From positions 1,547,693 to 1,611,692 of the forward strand of contig NZ_JAEHGD010000001.1 of assembly GCF_016097405.1 (NCBI RefSeq): a DNA stretch of 64,000 nt, read 5' to 3'. The DNA comes from a methane-oxidizing endosymbiont of Gigantopelta aegis (lineage in GTDB: Bacteria; Pseudomonadota; Gammaproteobacteria; Methylococcales; Methylomonadaceae). Position 1 is the stretch's first letter. Every line of letters begins with the position of its first letter. Shown piece by piece: positions 45,683-55,825 of the stretch. The translations under genes were made by a program, and so were the position numbers. The notes under the pieces were generated by a model. It saw nothing but the letters and a program-made list of their open reading frames with translations, had not been told where the DNA came from and did not search any database.

Positions 45683-46152
45683 CAGCCGAAGATGAAGCCT
45701 GGATGCGATATGCCATTCGACTGGCCGAACGCGCTGAACAACGTGGAGAAGTGCCGGTTGGTGCAGTTTTAGTAAATGCGGCGGGTGAGTGTGTGGCAGA
45801 AGGCTGGAACAGTCCCATTTTGCATCATGATCCCAGTTGTCATGCTGAGATAATGGCAATCCGGCAAGGAGGCAAAACGTTAGAAAATTACCGTTTAATC
45901 GACACCACGCTGTATGTTACATTAGAGCCGTGTGTGATGTGCATGGGGGCCATTATTCATGCGCGAATTCAACGGCTGGTATTTGGTGCTTTTGATCCTA
46001 AACGCGGCGCGGTATGTCATGCCTTGCAGTTGGCTGATGCTTCCTTTTTAAATCATAAGGTTGTTTGGCAGGGCGGGGTGCTGCAAGAGGCTTGCAGTGA
46101 ATTGTTGACGGATTTTTTTAGATCTAAACGGCGGCAGAGAACACAATCATAA
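45673..46152 (+). CDS. tadA: tRNA-specific adenosine deaminase
   Basis: TadA makes inosine at the wobble position of tRNA-Arg(ACG). The 159-residue protein has the zinc/catalytic motif CHAEI (H57, E59) and PCVMC (C87, C90), with the family-specific GAIIHARI helix. Its ATG lies inside the guaA end, so translation is probably coupled. It converges on mltF with a 6-bp overlap of the stops. Confidence 0.94.
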   Translation: MGITAEDEAWMRYAIRLAERAEQRGEVPVGAVLVNAAGECVAEGWNSPILHHDPSCHAEIMAIRQGGKTLENYRLIDTTLYVTLEPCVMCMGAIIHARIQRLVFGAFDPKRGAVCHALQLADASFLNHKVVWQGGVLQEACSELLTDFFRSKRRQRTQS

Positions 46153-47616
46153 AACTGGGCTTGTCACGTCCAGTGCCTTGTTCGGGGGGAGTTCAATTTC
46201 TTTTTCTTTTTCAATCATGACGTTTTTCTGAATTTGATCGTCTTTGGTCAACCAAATCAGTAGATCATAATAACTGCGGATATTTTCGACATAACGTACC
46301 GGTTCTCTCCCGCGCGCATAACCATGTTTGGTTTTTTTGTACCACTTGGGTTTGCTGAGTAAGGGGAGTATTTTTTTGACATCAAGCCATTTGTCCGGAT
46401 TCTTGCCCATTTTCTGAGCCAAAATTCTGGCGTCCTCTAAATGACCAAAACCAATATTATAGGATGCCAGCGCGAACCAGATGCGATCGGGTTCAGGAAT
46501 TCGGCTGGGGATTTTTTGTAAGCGTTGTTTAAAGTAGCGGGCGCCACCGTCAATACTTTGAGCCGGGTCAAGCCGGTTTTTTATTCCCAGTTGCCTGGCT
46601 GTGGCTTGGGTAAGCATCATCAGTCCCTTGACACCGGTGGGTGAGACAGCTTTAGGATTCCAGTGCGACTCTTGGTAACTGATTGCGGCCAAAAAGCGCC
46701 AATCCAGCTGATATTTTTTTGCCGTAGCCTTAAAAAGTGCTTCGTATTTTGGCAAGCGTTCTTTTACATGTTTGCGAAAGGTGCAATTCCCAACATAATT
46801 TAGGTTGTTGATATGGCCATAATGTTTTTCCAACAAGGCTTTTAATGTACCATCCTGTTTGATTTTCTGAAAAAAACGTACGATTTCCTGGTATAAACTG
46901 TCATCATCAGACAGTGGCAAAGCCCAGGCTAAATGTTGAGGTTCGGCCAAATTAAATGCGATATTGAGTTTGGGATAATAGCTGCGGATAATCGCGGCTT
47001 GATGAGAATCGGCAATGGTGAAATCGATCAGACCGACATTGACTAAATACAATAAACCATCGCTGTCTAGTTTACTGTTTTCTTGCCATTCGAGCTTTGG
47101 ATATTGTTTTTTTAACCGGTTCAATGTGGCCACATGGCTGCTGCCTTTAACTACTTCTAATATACCCTCGCTCAAATCGGCAATGGTTTTGGGGCGTTTG
47201 TAGCGGTAAACGACTTGTTCGGTAATGGTTTGATAGGGTGGGGCGAAACGCATTTTTTGTTTGCGTTCTTCGGTGACGGTCAGGCCGGCAGCGGCAATAT
47301 CGGCTTTGCCTGCCGCAATATCCTGCAAGATAGCGTCAAAACTGTCAGGGAAGATAAATTCTACCTCGACCTTTAATTGTTTGGCGAATAGCTGAACTAG
47401 GTCATACTCTAGTCCGGTTAGACCTTCGGGGCCTTCATAATAGGTTGTGGGGTCCTGTCGGGTAAGGACTTTCAGTACCCCCGTAGAACGAATTTGTTCC
47501 AGTTTATTAAACCCCAAATGTTGGCTGGAATGATTTTCACAGGCAACCAGTGTCAATAAAACAAGGCCAATGATTAAAATTAGAAAGGCGTTGCGCTGAA
47601 TATGTACGGCGGGCAA
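46147..47616 (-). CDS. mltF: membrane-bound lytic transglycosylase MltF
   Basis: This 489-residue lipoprotein (lipobox LVAC, C26) has an N-terminal periplasmic-binding-protein domain (residues 40-270) and a C-terminal SLT lysozyme-like domain with catalytic E316 in AISYQESHWNP. MltF cleaves peptidoglycan to anhydromuropeptides, and the binding domain senses ligands that regulate it. It lies 4 bp after pgi on the same strand. Confidence 0.95.
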   Translation of the reverse strand: MPAVHIQRNAFLILIIGLVLLTLVACENHSSQHLGFNKLEQIRSTGVLKVLTRQDPTTYYEGPEGLTGLEYDLVQLFAKQLKVEVEFIFPDSFDAILQDIAAGKADIAAAGLTVTEERKQKMRFAPPYQTITEQVVYRYKRPKTIADLSEGILEVVKGSSHVATLNRLKKQYPKLEWQENSKLDSDGLLYLVNVGLIDFTIADSHQAAIIRSYYPKLNIAFNLAEPQHLAWALPLSDDDSLYQEIVRFFQKIKQDGTLKALLEKHYGHINNLNYVGNCTFRKHVKERLPKYEALFKATAKKYQLDWRFLAAISYQESHWNPKAVSPTGVKGLMMLTQATARQLGIKNRLDPAQSIDGGARYFKQRLQKIPSRIPEPDRIWFALASYNIGFGHLEDARILAQKMGKNPDKWLDVKKILPLLSKPKWYKKTKHGYARGREPVRYVENIRSYYDLLIWLTKDDQIQKNVMIEKEKEIELPPNKALDVTSPVL

Positions 47617-47620
47617 ATGC

Positions 47621-49255
47621 TTACCTGAGTTTTTTGTAAGTGTTTATTAAGCCATTAGTTGAACAATCGTGACTGTTGATTTCGTCATCATTTTTCAGTT
47701 CCGGCAGAATGGCTTTTGCCAGTATCTTGCCTAATTCTACACCCATTTGGTCAAATGAATTTATGTGCCAGATCACACCCTGGACAAAAATTTTGTGTTC
47801 ATAAAATGCGATTAAAGTGCCCAGTGTTTTGGGTGTTAGTTTTTTAAATAAAAAGGAATTAGAAGGTTTATTGCCAGGGAAAATTTTCGAATTGATCAGC
47901 ACTTCATCTTTTCGTTCCTCTTCAGTGAGGTCGGCTAAGACTTCTTCGCGGGTTTTGCCCAGCATCAGTGCACGAGGCTGCGCTAAAAAATTTGAAATCA
48001 GAATATCGTGATGTTCGGGTAAATCATAATGACTTTGCGCTGGCGCCAGAAAATCACAGGGAATTAGCTTAGTGCCTTGGTGCATTAGTTGATAAAACGC
48101 GTGTTGACCATTAGTGCCCGGTTGTCCCCAGATGATGGGGCCAGTTTGGTAATCGACAATATGGCCTTCCATATCGACACGTTTTCCATTACTTTCCATA
48201 TCGCCTTGTTGAAAATATTCGCTAAAGCGGCACAGGGATTGGTCATAAGGCAAGATAGCATGGGATTCGGCTTCAAAAAAGTTGTTATACCAAATGCCAA
48301 GCAAGGCCATGATAACGGGAATATTTTCGGCATAAGGCGTATGGCGGAAATGCTGGTCGGCTTCGAAAGCACCTTCCAGTAATTGCTCAAAGCGGTCCAT
48401 GCCGATATAGACAGCAATGGATAGTCCGACTGCCGACCATAGGGAATAGCGGCCACCGACCCAGTCCCAGAACTGAAAGGTATTCACCGGGTCAATACCG
48501 AATTTTGCGACATTTTCTGGGTGGGTTGAAACAGCTACAAAATGTTTTTTGATCGCTTCGTTATCACCAATTGCCTCAAGAAACCAACGTTTGGCCGAGT
48601 TCGCGTTGGTCATAGTCTCCAAGGTATTGAACATTTTGGAAGCGACGATAAAAAGGGTTGTTTCAGGATCAAGCTGGTTCAATGTATTAACCAGGTGGGC
48701 CTGATCAACATTGGAAACAAAGTGAATGTCCAGGTCAGGCCGTGCATAGGGTTTTAAGGCAGTACAAACCATTTTAGGACCTAAATCAGAGCCGCCGATG
48801 CCGATATTGACAACCGTTGTGATTTGTTTGCCGGTGATGCCGCGCCATTCGCCCGAACGCACTTTTTCGGAAAAAATGCGCATTTTTTCCAGTTCCTGAT
48901 TGATTTTTGGCATTACGTCTTCACCGTTTACATACACCGGCGTATTTGTCCGGTTGCGTAAAGCGGTGTGTAAGACAGCGCGTTTTTCGGTGATGTTGAT
49001 GGTTTCACCGTTAAACATCTGTTCGGTTTTTTGTTTGAGGTCGGCCTGTTCGGTCAAGGCCAGTAACAGGCGCAGTGTTTCTTCACTAATTCGGTTTTTT
49101 GAAAAATCGAATAATATGTCATTAAAGGTGAGTGAAAATTTCTTGAAGCGGTCGGGGTCGGCCTGAAATGCCTCCTTCATGGAAAAGTTTTGTGCGAAAT
49201 TATTGAAGTGTTGTTGTACCGCGTTCCATTCTGCAGAGCTGGTAAGTTTTGACAT
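47621..49255 (-). CDS. pgi: glucose-6-phosphate isomerase
   Basis: Pgi interconverts glucose 6-phosphate and fructose 6-phosphate. The 544-residue protein has the signatures [37 protein letters not shown] and the C-terminal [16 protein letters not shown] block. In sugar-poor lifestyles it serves gluconeogenesis, the hexulose-monophosphate cycle or cell-wall supply. It is probably co-transcribed with mltF. Confidence 0.97.
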   Translation of the reverse strand: MSKLTSSAEWNAVQQHFNNFAQNFSMKEAFQADPDRFKKFSLTFNDILFDFSKNRISEETLRLLLALTEQADLKQKTEQMFNGETINITEKRAVLHTALRNRTNTPVYVNGEDVMPKINQELEKMRIFSEKVRSGEWRGITGKQITTVVNIGIGGSDLGPKMVCTALKPYARPDLDIHFVSNVDQAHLVNTLNQLDPETTLFIVASKMFNTLETMTNANSAKRWFLEAIGDNEAIKKHFVAVSTHPENVAKFGIDPVNTFQFWDWVGGRYSLWSAVGLSIAVYIGMDRFEQLLEGAFEADQHFRHTPYAENIPVIMALLGIWYNNFFEAESHAILPYDQSLCRFSEYFQQGDMESNGKRVDMEGHIVDYQTGPIIWGQPGTNGQHAFYQLMHQGTKLIPCDFLAPAQSHYDLPEHHDILISNFLAQPRALMLGKTREEVLADLTEEERKDEVLINSKIFPGNKPSNSFLFKKLTPKTLGTLIAFYEHKIFVQGVIWHINSFDQMGVELGKILAKAILPELKNDDEINSHDCSTNGLINTYKKLR

Positions 49256-49371
49256 ATTTTATCTTTTTTCTTGTTGAAGAGTTTCAAATTGTGCAGGCAC
49301 ACCCGAATTTAAAATCCAAGATATTATAAGTGACTGGCCAGTATTGCACCATAACCATAGGCTTATCATTG

Positions 49372-49800
49372 TTATTTCAGCCATTCGATGATGTGTTCCT
49401 CAGGATCGTTGACTTCTGATTCCTTCATCGCATAGCTACGGATTGAAACACCGGCCTCGTGTACGGAATCTGGATTGCCGGATAGCAACGGATGCCAGCC
49501 AGGCAAAGGGTCGCCATCGGCCAGCAGGCGATACGCACAGGTGGTTGGCAGCCAGGTGTATTCAGTAAAATCATGCTGTTTTAAATCCAGACATTCCGGT
49601 ACCAGCGTGCAGCGTTCCGCGTAGCGGGTGCAATGGCAGTTGTCCAGATTGATCAAGTCGCAGACGATACTGGTGAAATAAATTTCGCCGCTGTCTTCAT
49701 CTTCCAGTTTATGCAGGCAGCATTTACCACAATGATCACATAATGATTCCCATTCGTCAGTTGTCATTTCGGATAAGCTTTTTTGTTCCCAGAATTTCAT
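49372..49800 (-). CDS. YcgN-like cysteine cluster protein
   Basis: This 142-residue protein has a cysteine-rich pattern: CDHCGKCCLHKLED near the N-terminus, then CDLINLDNCHCTRYAERC, and a later LPTTCAYRLL. This matches the UPF0260/YcgN group, thought to bind zinc or an iron-sulfur cluster, of unknown function. I chose the ATG at 49800, which overlaps the upstream gene by 4 bp. It ends the HDOD-FliK-GCS2-aspartoacylase-like run. Confidence 0.88.
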   Translation of the reverse strand: MKFWEQKSLSEMTTDEWESLCDHCGKCCLHKLEDEDSGEIYFTSIVCDLINLDNCHCTRYAERCTLVPECLDLKQHDFTEYTWLPTTCAYRLLADGDPLPGWHPLLSGNPDSVHEAGVSIRSYAMKESEVNDPEEHIIEWLK

Positions 49801-50810
49801 AATGCTATTTGTTCCATTAGATAACATAGACAATCTTGCCGGATAACGCGTTCATCGAGTGTAAGCATAGACGGCATTGTCGCGCAGCGGGTAAGCAGTT
49901 CGTTTTGATTAAGCTCAAAAAAACGGCTGCTGACATCTTTACCCGATTCATCAATGGCCAAAACGGGCAATTTTTGCAGAAATTTTACCCGACCAAAACG
50001 TGTGCCAGGTTTTATTTCTGTAAAATTCAAGCGTTCCAGGTCTTTGTCCAGTATCAATTGATGGCTGTTTTCGTCAAAACCGAAAGTAATGTCATCCGCA
50101 ATTTTGACCTGGGCTACGGTATGGTAAACCGCGATATCCCGGTGCGGGAGTGCGCGTTGGCTTAATTCGGATAAATGCAGACAACTGTTCAGGTAGTCGA
50201 AAGCGTGGTCAATGCCATGGTCTTGATCGGGCCGGCCACATTCAAGCGTTACCGCAGGGCATAATTCAGCGAAACTGAGTGATTGAACACCTTTAGGATG
50301 GGTGAAATAAACAATGAGTCGGCCAAATAAAGCCGCCAATTGTAAAAATGAATTGTCGAGCTTATTGATGCAGGCGTAATGTGGATTCAAGCCGGTATTA
50401 TTGTGTATATCGATGCTGGCGAAGAGGTTTTTGGCTTTCATTTTGTCGAAAATGTACTGCATCAAACGTATTTCTTCGCAATCGGCCTGTTCGGTCCCTG
50501 GCCATACTCGGTTGTAATCCGGTTGATTGTCCAGCCGTCTCAGCTTAGCTTCCGCTGCCAGCGTATTGCCAAAAAAAATCGACAGTGACCGAGGCAGGGG
50601 CTTGTGTTGATAATGCTTTAAGAGCCGTTGCAAGGCATAAAAGCCGGTCGGCTCATTGCCATGCAGCAAGATGGAGATAAACAACGGCTGGGGTTTTTCG
50701 CCTTCAAGATGCAATAAAGTCGGTGCGCCTAAAATTTTGTGCAGTTGCTCGGGCTTTGCCGTCAACACAGCGGGCGGTAGTCGGTCGAGTTCCTGCAAAA
50801 TGAGTGTCAT
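49797..50810 (-). CDS. succinylglutamate desuccinylase/aspartoacylase-family zinc hydrolase
   Basis: This 337-residue M14-fold protein has the zinc ligands H50 and E53 (HGNEPTG) and H136 (DIHNNTG), and the catalytic glutamate E190 in TLECGRPD. It shares the AstE/AspA fold and would deacylate an N-acyl amino acid or a related amide. It directly follows the GCS2 ligase gene (4-bp gap), so a substrate made by that ligase, such as a gamma-glutamyl compound, is an attractive but unproven idea. It overlaps the YcgN-like gene. Confidence 0.88.
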   Translation of the reverse strand: MTLILQELDRLPPAVLTAKPEQLHKILGAPTLLHLEGEKPQPLFISILLHGNEPTGFYALQRLLKHYQHKPLPRSLSIFFGNTLAAEAKLRRLDNQPDYNRVWPGTEQADCEEIRLMQYIFDKMKAKNLFASIDIHNNTGLNPHYACINKLDNSFLQLAALFGRLIVYFTHPKGVQSLSFAELCPAVTLECGRPDQDHGIDHAFDYLNSCLHLSELSQRALPHRDIAVYHTVAQVKIADDITFGFDENSHQLILDKDLERLNFTEIKPGTRFGRVKFLQKLPVLAIDESGKDVSSRFFELNQNELLTRCATMPSMLTLDERVIRQDCLCYLMEQIAL

Positions 50811-50814
50811 GCGA

Positions 50815-52245
50815 TTAATACTCCCATTCGCTGACGGGCAAACCGGTTTGTTGCAATTGTAAATAGTGTTGTGTCATTTGTTTGAAGTGTTTTCCATGTT
50901 TTTGTATATATTTCCGTTGCCATTGACTGCCGGTTTGTCGATTATTGACGCGTTGGCGGATAAGCTCCAGATAGTCTTCGCCGTCTTTTCTGTCAATATG
51001 TAACGCATCGAGTCCTTCTAGTGCGGCATCGATAAAATGATGCTCCAACCACCAATGGAGCCTATGCTTTTGCCCATTTTTCCAGCCGATATGGGCATCT
51101 AGGCCAAAACGGGCGGCTTGGTAAAAATTATCTTTAGCCTGTGAAAAACCGATCGGCAAACCATTGTCGATGATGTCATCGGTAAATTTTTTGCACAAGC
51201 CATAAAATAAGGCCATATTGGCAATGGCGTCAATCACTGTAGGGCCAGCTGAGGGGGTACGATGTTCGATACGAATATGTGGCATGCCGTTGTCAGAGAT
51301 GCCAATCAGCGGTCGGTTCCAGCGCCAAATCGTGCCGTTATGTAATTTTAAATGGGCAAACTCTGCGATTTCGGTGTCTTTGCATTCCGGCAATAACACG
51401 GGGAAGTGTGCATGGTTTTCTGAAAAACATTCCATAATGGAATGCTTGGCAAAATCGGTGCCGAAACTGACGCGTTTCAAAGGGCCACCGGCGACACCGG
51501 CGTAGCCGCCTGTCTCGATCGCTTGTTCAAACAATGGGATGCGTGTTTCGCTCCACAAATCATGCCCAAAAAGGAAAGGCGCATTCGCGCAAGCGCCAAC
51601 CATGATAGATGAGGCGATAATAGCGGCGTTATAGTAATGATGAGCCAGTTCAGCCGGCACCTGAATGTGTATTTGAAAAGATGTTGTCGCCGCCTCCATC
51701 ATGACATCATGATGATCGAGTTTTAAATGTTCATGACCGATAATATCAAGATGAACCGGTTTACCACGCGAGTTTAGAATTTGTTCATTCAATGCCCGAT
51801 AGCGATTGCGATCTGACATGTTGTGCAAATTGAGTTCATCAGCCTGCAAAGTTGGCAGTGTGCCTATCATCAAGAGTTGCTTATCCAGTGTGCTGGCATG
51901 TCGAAGAGCCTGATCCCAGGTTTGTTGAAACTGCTTATGCATTTGGCGTAAACCATCGCCTTGCAGGGGTTGCGGTACACTGTTCAATTCCAGGTTAAAT
52001 TTTGCTAGCTCTTCACAGGCTAACGGATTATTGAATGATTGCAGGAATTGATCATTGACCGGGGCGGGTTGCATGATGTTATCGACAATCCAAGCTTCAA
52101 TTTCAAAACCAGCAACTGGATGTTGGCTGGAAAAGGCATTTTTCTGCAGCATAGTGTCCAGCATGCGCGTTTCCTGCGTTAGTTTTTGTTGGAAGAGTAA
52201 AAAATCTTCCGGTTTGAAATGCGCGGCTTCAATTTCCTGCCCCAT
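50815..52245 (-). CDS. glutamate-cysteine ligase family protein (GCS2 type)
   Basis: This 476-residue protein has GCS2-family blocks: FEIEAWIVDN near the N-terminus, FNLELNSVP, the TTSFQIHIQV strand, and RIEHRTPSAGPTVIDAIAN in the centre. Members ligate glutamate to cysteine or to other amines. It may provide gamma-glutamylcysteine for glutathione, but no gshB lies near. It is placed between a FliK-like gene and an aspartoacylase-like gene with gaps of only 4 bp. Confidence 0.88.
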   Translation of the reverse strand: MGQEIEAAHFKPEDFLLFQQKLTQETRMLDTMLQKNAFSSQHPVAGFEIEAWIVDNIMQPAPVNDQFLQSFNNPLACEELAKFNLELNSVPQPLQGDGLRQMHKQFQQTWDQALRHASTLDKQLLMIGTLPTLQADELNLHNMSDRNRYRALNEQILNSRGKPVHLDIIGHEHLKLDHHDVMMEAATTSFQIHIQVPAELAHHYYNAAIIASSIMVGACANAPFLFGHDLWSETRIPLFEQAIETGGYAGVAGGPLKRVSFGTDFAKHSIMECFSENHAHFPVLLPECKDTEIAEFAHLKLHNGTIWRWNRPLIGISDNGMPHIRIEHRTPSAGPTVIDAIANMALFYGLCKKFTDDIIDNGLPIGFSQAKDNFYQAARFGLDAHIGWKNGQKHRLHWWLEHHFIDAALEGLDALHIDRKDGEDYLELIRQRVNNRQTGSQWQRKYIQKHGKHFKQMTQHYLQLQQTGLPVSEWEY

Positions 52246-52249
52246 GGGC

Positions 52250-53752
52250 CTATGCCTTTTCGTTTATCAATTGATGCGGTTGGCGGCCTGAATCAACGTG
52301 CTCGGGTTTTCCAGCTTGTACGGTCATGATGCCGGTGGTCACGCCTTTTGCATTCAGTTGTTGTTTTAACCTATCCAGAAAACGGCTGATTTTATCTGCC
52401 GTTGCAGGACGATCACTCCAAAAACGGGTATTGACAACCTGGCCGACACAGTTCATGCGGCAATAGACAGTGCCAAGCCCCGGTGGGGATACAGTAATAT
52501 TGACGGCCCATTTTTGCATATCTTCTGAGGTTTTATCCTGTTCGGCCTGTTGTTCAATTTCCAGTCTTACTTTATCAGGCTTGCCTTGATTTAAAAAGGG
52601 CAGTTCCAATAACCAGACCTGTTTATTGCCTTCTTCTTTAGGTAAGGAGTTGATTTGATCCATAACAATTCGGGCTAAAACCTGGCTGGATTTTTGTTGT
52701 AGTTGTCGAAACAAATCCCGGTCCTGTTCGGTTAAAGGTTGTGCTTTGTCGACTTCCAGGTGACGCGTGATTTGTTCGGATAGTTGCAATAATTTGAGTT
52801 TAAAATCATTCTCAATGGCAGGCTGTATCGTGGGAGAAGGGTTAAATACTTTGCTTTCCAGATAAATCCCTGAGTCGCGCAGCTGTTGTTTTAAAATGGC
52901 CGGGTTGCTAAGTTGTGTAGGTTTCGGTAACAGCAACAAGATTCGTCGGGCAATGTGTTTGAGTTGTTCGGGAACCGATTTTTGTTGTTCGATATGCTTA
53001 ATTTGATGAGACAATTCCTGCAGCAAAACTGGCGCCGATTGCTGTTTGGGTAAATATTCACGAATGCTGTGTTGAATGCGTTGTGTATCGGTTTGTGTCG
53101 TTGCTTTGGGCGTTTCAAGGTATTGCAGAAGCTTAGGCCTTTTCGGATCAAATGTCAGTAGGATCTGCTGCCCACTTTTGACAGCCTGTTTCTTCAGGCC
53201 TTCAATCTGGTTGAATTCGAGGGTCACGGTATCATTATTTTTGGGTATTTCTGCGGCGTTTGCTTGCACTGGAAGCAATTTACCGGTGAGGGTTTTTGCG
53301 GTGATCTGGTCGATTTGAAAACGCAACGCTATTGACGATGAGCGTTGAGGTGTTTTTTCAGCATTTAATGCTTGAATTAAAGTTGAGATACTTTTTTCGC
53401 TGTGTACTTGCTTGAATTCGACGGTAGCTACGTTTGTATTATTTGGCGTGGGAATAGGGTGGCGTGATTTCGTGTTGTCGCGTGTTGCAGGAGGGACCTG
53501 TTTAAAGGTTAAAACCGGTTGTTGAGCGATGACTTGCAAGCGCAGCGTTTGATTCTTATCAATATGTACGGGTTTTTCCGCTATTAGAGACAGAATGCGT
53601 TCGTTAAGTTGAATCTTGATCAGCGTGACATCTTGGTTTTTCTGGGTTTCCACAACCTTGGCATCAATAATTTGACCGGTTTTCAGCAGGCTGGCGGGCG
53701 CTGTTTTATCAATCCGGTTTAGATAAGCTGTCAAAACCTGTTGAATATCCAT
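52250..53752 (-). CDS. FliK-like hook-length control domain protein
   Basis: This 500-residue protein is mostly glutamine- and lysine-rich low-complexity sequence. Its C-terminal domain (about residues 385-480) follows the FliK pattern: VNITVSPPGLGTVYCRMNCVG, then VVNTRFWSDRP and a long helix DKISRFLDRLKQQLNAKG. FliK measures flagellar hook length and switches export specificity. No other flagellar gene is in the window, so it may be a paralogue with another role. The gap to the HDOD gene is 4 bp. Confidence 0.82.
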   Translation of the reverse strand: MDIQQVLTAYLNRIDKTAPASLLKTGQIIDAKVVETQKNQDVTLIKIQLNERILSLIAEKPVHIDKNQTLRLQVIAQQPVLTFKQVPPATRDNTKSRHPIPTPNNTNVATVEFKQVHSEKSISTLIQALNAEKTPQRSSSIALRFQIDQITAKTLTGKLLPVQANAAEIPKNNDTVTLEFNQIEGLKKQAVKSGQQILLTFDPKRPKLLQYLETPKATTQTDTQRIQHSIREYLPKQQSAPVLLQELSHQIKHIEQQKSVPEQLKHIARRILLLLPKPTQLSNPAILKQQLRDSGIYLESKVFNPSPTIQPAIENDFKLKLLQLSEQITRHLEVDKAQPLTEQDRDLFRQLQQKSSQVLARIVMDQINSLPKEEGNKQVWLLELPFLNQGKPDKVRLEIEQQAEQDKTSEDMQKWAVNITVSPPGLGTVYCRMNCVGQVVNTRFWSDRPATADKISRFLDRLKQQLNAKGVTTGIMTVQAGKPEHVDSGRQPHQLINEKA

Positions 53753-53756
53753 GGTA

Positions 53757-54635
53757 TCAATTCAGCATTTGCCGGATATGTTCAATCTCATCCTTGGCTT
53801 GATCTAAAATATTGATACTTTGATCAGCATCTAATTGACCCGCCGCCAGTTTTTTATACGCGGGCAGTTCGTCCATTTTTGGCATTTTTTTGATATCCAC
53901 TTTACCGATATAACTGTGTAATTGAGAGATCATGACGATATCGGTGTAATCCGGCTCTGTCTGTTCATCGCGATACCAGTTTTCAGAATGTTTGATCACC
54001 GCATTGAAATCTTCCGGAAAATCCCATTTCTGAATAATCTTGAGTCCGATTTCAGTTTTTAATTCGCGAATGGTTTCGGCCAGGTCTTTCGGGTTGTCCA
54101 GAATATCGATATTTTTGTCGGCATAAGCCAGTATCGGCACCACACCAATATCATGTACCAGGCCTGCCAGCATGGCACGGTCAGGATCAAAGCCCGGTGT
54201 CTTGTGGGCCAATACGGCGCTAATCGCGGCGACATAGCTGCTATGGGTCCAAAGTGACTGCATTTTACGGCGAATGGAATGGGATTTTGCGCTGAACACG
54301 GCTTTTATGGCAAATGCGGTAATAATGTCTTGTGATGCTCTAAGACCAATGCGTGTCAAGGCTTCTGGGCAGCTTTCAATTTTTCGGCGACCGCGATATA
54401 AGGGACTATTGGCGATTTTGATCAAACGCGCGGTAATACTGGGGTCAATTTGAACGACTTTCGCAATCTTGCTGTTATTGGCTTTTTCATCATTGATGGC
54501 GCGGCGAATTTTAAAGGCGACATCAGGGATAGTCGGCAGTATCAATTTATCCGATTGCATAAATTTATAGCAATCTCGATATAATCGATTTTTTGCCATA
54601 CCGGGTTTGTTCTGGAGTTGCTCTGTGGGCGTCAT
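53757..54635 (-). CDS. HDOD domain signalling protein
   Basis: This 292-residue protein is dominated by an HDOD domain (LPTIPDVAFKIRRAIND, IDPSITARLIKIANSPLY, ALTRIGLRASQDIITAFA, GLVHDIGVVPIL). HDOD proteins resemble degenerate HD hydrolases and act in signalling, motility or stress. It keeps an HD pair (VHDIG), but full metal-site residues are uncertain. It is the first gene of the reverse operon with the FliK-like gene. A later start at 54599 is also possible. Confidence 0.88.
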   Translation of the reverse strand: MTPTEQLQNKPGMAKNRLYRDCYKFMQSDKLILPTIPDVAFKIRRAINDEKANNSKIAKVVQIDPSITARLIKIANSPLYRGRRKIESCPEALTRIGLRASQDIITAFAIKAVFSAKSHSIRRKMQSLWTHSSYVAAISAVLAHKTPGFDPDRAMLAGLVHDIGVVPILAYADKNIDILDNPKDLAETIRELKTEIGLKIIQKWDFPEDFNAVIKHSENWYRDEQTEPDYTDIVMISQLHSYIGKVDIKKMPKMDELPAYKKLAAGQLDADQSINILDQAKDEIEHIRQMLN

Positions 54636-54741
54636 GTGTTAAGCGATACTATTATCTGAAATCTTAACTTCTTATTTTAGTTGAAGTTTGCTTAAATGGT
54701 GGTGATTAATATGCAGTAACAACCTTGTGGAGCTTGATGTT

Positions 54742-55341
54742 ATGAAAAAATTGTATAAAGACTGGAGCATGGATAAGGCTCTACATTATATCTATATCAA
54801 TGAAGTTATTTTTATCAGTTTGATTTTGCTGGTCTTTATCGGTGAATTATTGGTGGATGTATCGGAGCGTGTGGCTTTGTTTTATTGGTTATGTGTCACG
54901 CCAATTTTTTTATATTGCTCCTGGATCAGTGAAAAAGCTAAGGAAATCAGTACCGGCGTCAAAAATAAAGAATTGCTGCATTATGAAATGGTGTACTGGG
55001 GCAGCGCCATGATTTCGGTATTATTGATTTTTTTACTGTGGCATGCCGATATGATTCGTCCCTCAGGTGCCGCGATGAGTATTCATATCATCCTAGCACA
55101 CACGATGGTTTTACTGGGAATTCTGTTAGGCACACATTATTATTTGGTGGGTGGATTTCTGTTTGGAACGGCTGCATTGAGTGTGGTGTTTGGCGGACAG
55201 TTTGGGCTAGACCTGGTGTTATCGATTCCAATTATCTGGTTGGGGTTTCATTTGGAAAAAACATTGATTTTCCCAACCTTGAAAAGAAAAAACGATTTTT
55301 TAAAAGCGCTTGAAGAAAATAAAAAAACTGAAAAAAATTAA
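54742..55341 (+). CDS. unknown membrane protein heading the AOR operon
   Basis: I do not recognise this 199-residue protein. It has about six hydrophobic segments (IFISLILLVFIGELLV, LFYWLCVTPIFLYC, MISVLLIFLLWHAD, IHIILAHTMVLLGILLGTHY, FLFGTAALSVVFG, LVLSIPIIWLGFH) and a charged C-terminus. I place the start at the ATG at 54742, 9 bases after GGAG. It lies 11 bp before the polyferredoxin gene, so it probably anchors or serves the AOR complex. Confidence 0.75.
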   Translation: MKKLYKDWSMDKALHYIYINEVIFISLILLVFIGELLVDVSERVALFYWLCVTPIFLYCSWISEKAKEISTGVKNKELLHYEMVYWGSAMISVLLIFLLWHADMIRPSGAAMSIHIILAHTMVLLGILLGTHYYLVGGFLFGTAALSVVFGGQFGLDLVLSIPIIWLGFHLEKTLIFPTLKRKNDFLKALEENKKTEKN

Positions 55342-55352
55342 CAGGATGAGTC

Positions 55353-55823
55353 ATGCAAAAATCTTTACATCTGGATGCTTATAAATGTACCGGTTGTCTG
55401 CAATGCGAAATGGCGTGCTCGTATGAAAAAGAAGGGGCGTTCAATCCCGCTAAATCGCGTATCAAGGTCTTTACCTTCCATGATTTAGGGCGTTTTTCGC
55501 CGTATACCTGCACGCAATGCAGCGATGCCTGGTGTCTTCATGCCTGTCCTGTGGAAGCGATTACGACCAATGTGACAACGGGCGCTAAGGAAGTTAACGA
55601 AACGCTGTGCGTCGGCTGTAAGGTGTGTACCATTTCCTGCCCGTTCGGTACCATCAATTACAATACCGACACCCATAAGGTTGATAAATGTGATTTATGC
55701 GGTGGCGATCCTGCCTGTGCTAAAGCTTGTCCAACCGAAGCCATAGTTTATATTGATGCAGAACAGACCGGTTACAACAAGATGCGGAAATACGCTCAAT
55801 TCAATCTGACGCAAGGAGAATAA
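55353..55823 (+). CDS. aorB: polyferredoxin subunit of aldehyde oxidoreductase (AorB-like)
   Basis: This 156-residue protein has four 4Fe-4S binding patterns: CTGCLQCEMAC, CTQCSDAWCLHACP, CVGCKVCTISCP and CDLCGGDPACAKACP. This is the HycB/DmsB-like arrangement. It would pass electrons from the tungsten/molybdenum AOR subunit to the NAD-linked flavoprotein encoded downstream. It starts 11 bp after the membrane protein and ends 2 bp before the AOR gene. Confidence 0.9.
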   Translation: MQKSLHLDAYKCTGCLQCEMACSYEKEGAFNPAKSRIKVFTFHDLGRFSPYTCTQCSDAWCLHACPVEAITTNVTTGAKEVNETLCVGCKVCTISCPFGTINYNTDTHKVDKCDLCGGDPACAKACPTEAIVYIDAEQTGYNKMRKYAQFNLTQGE

Positions 55824-55825
55824 TC

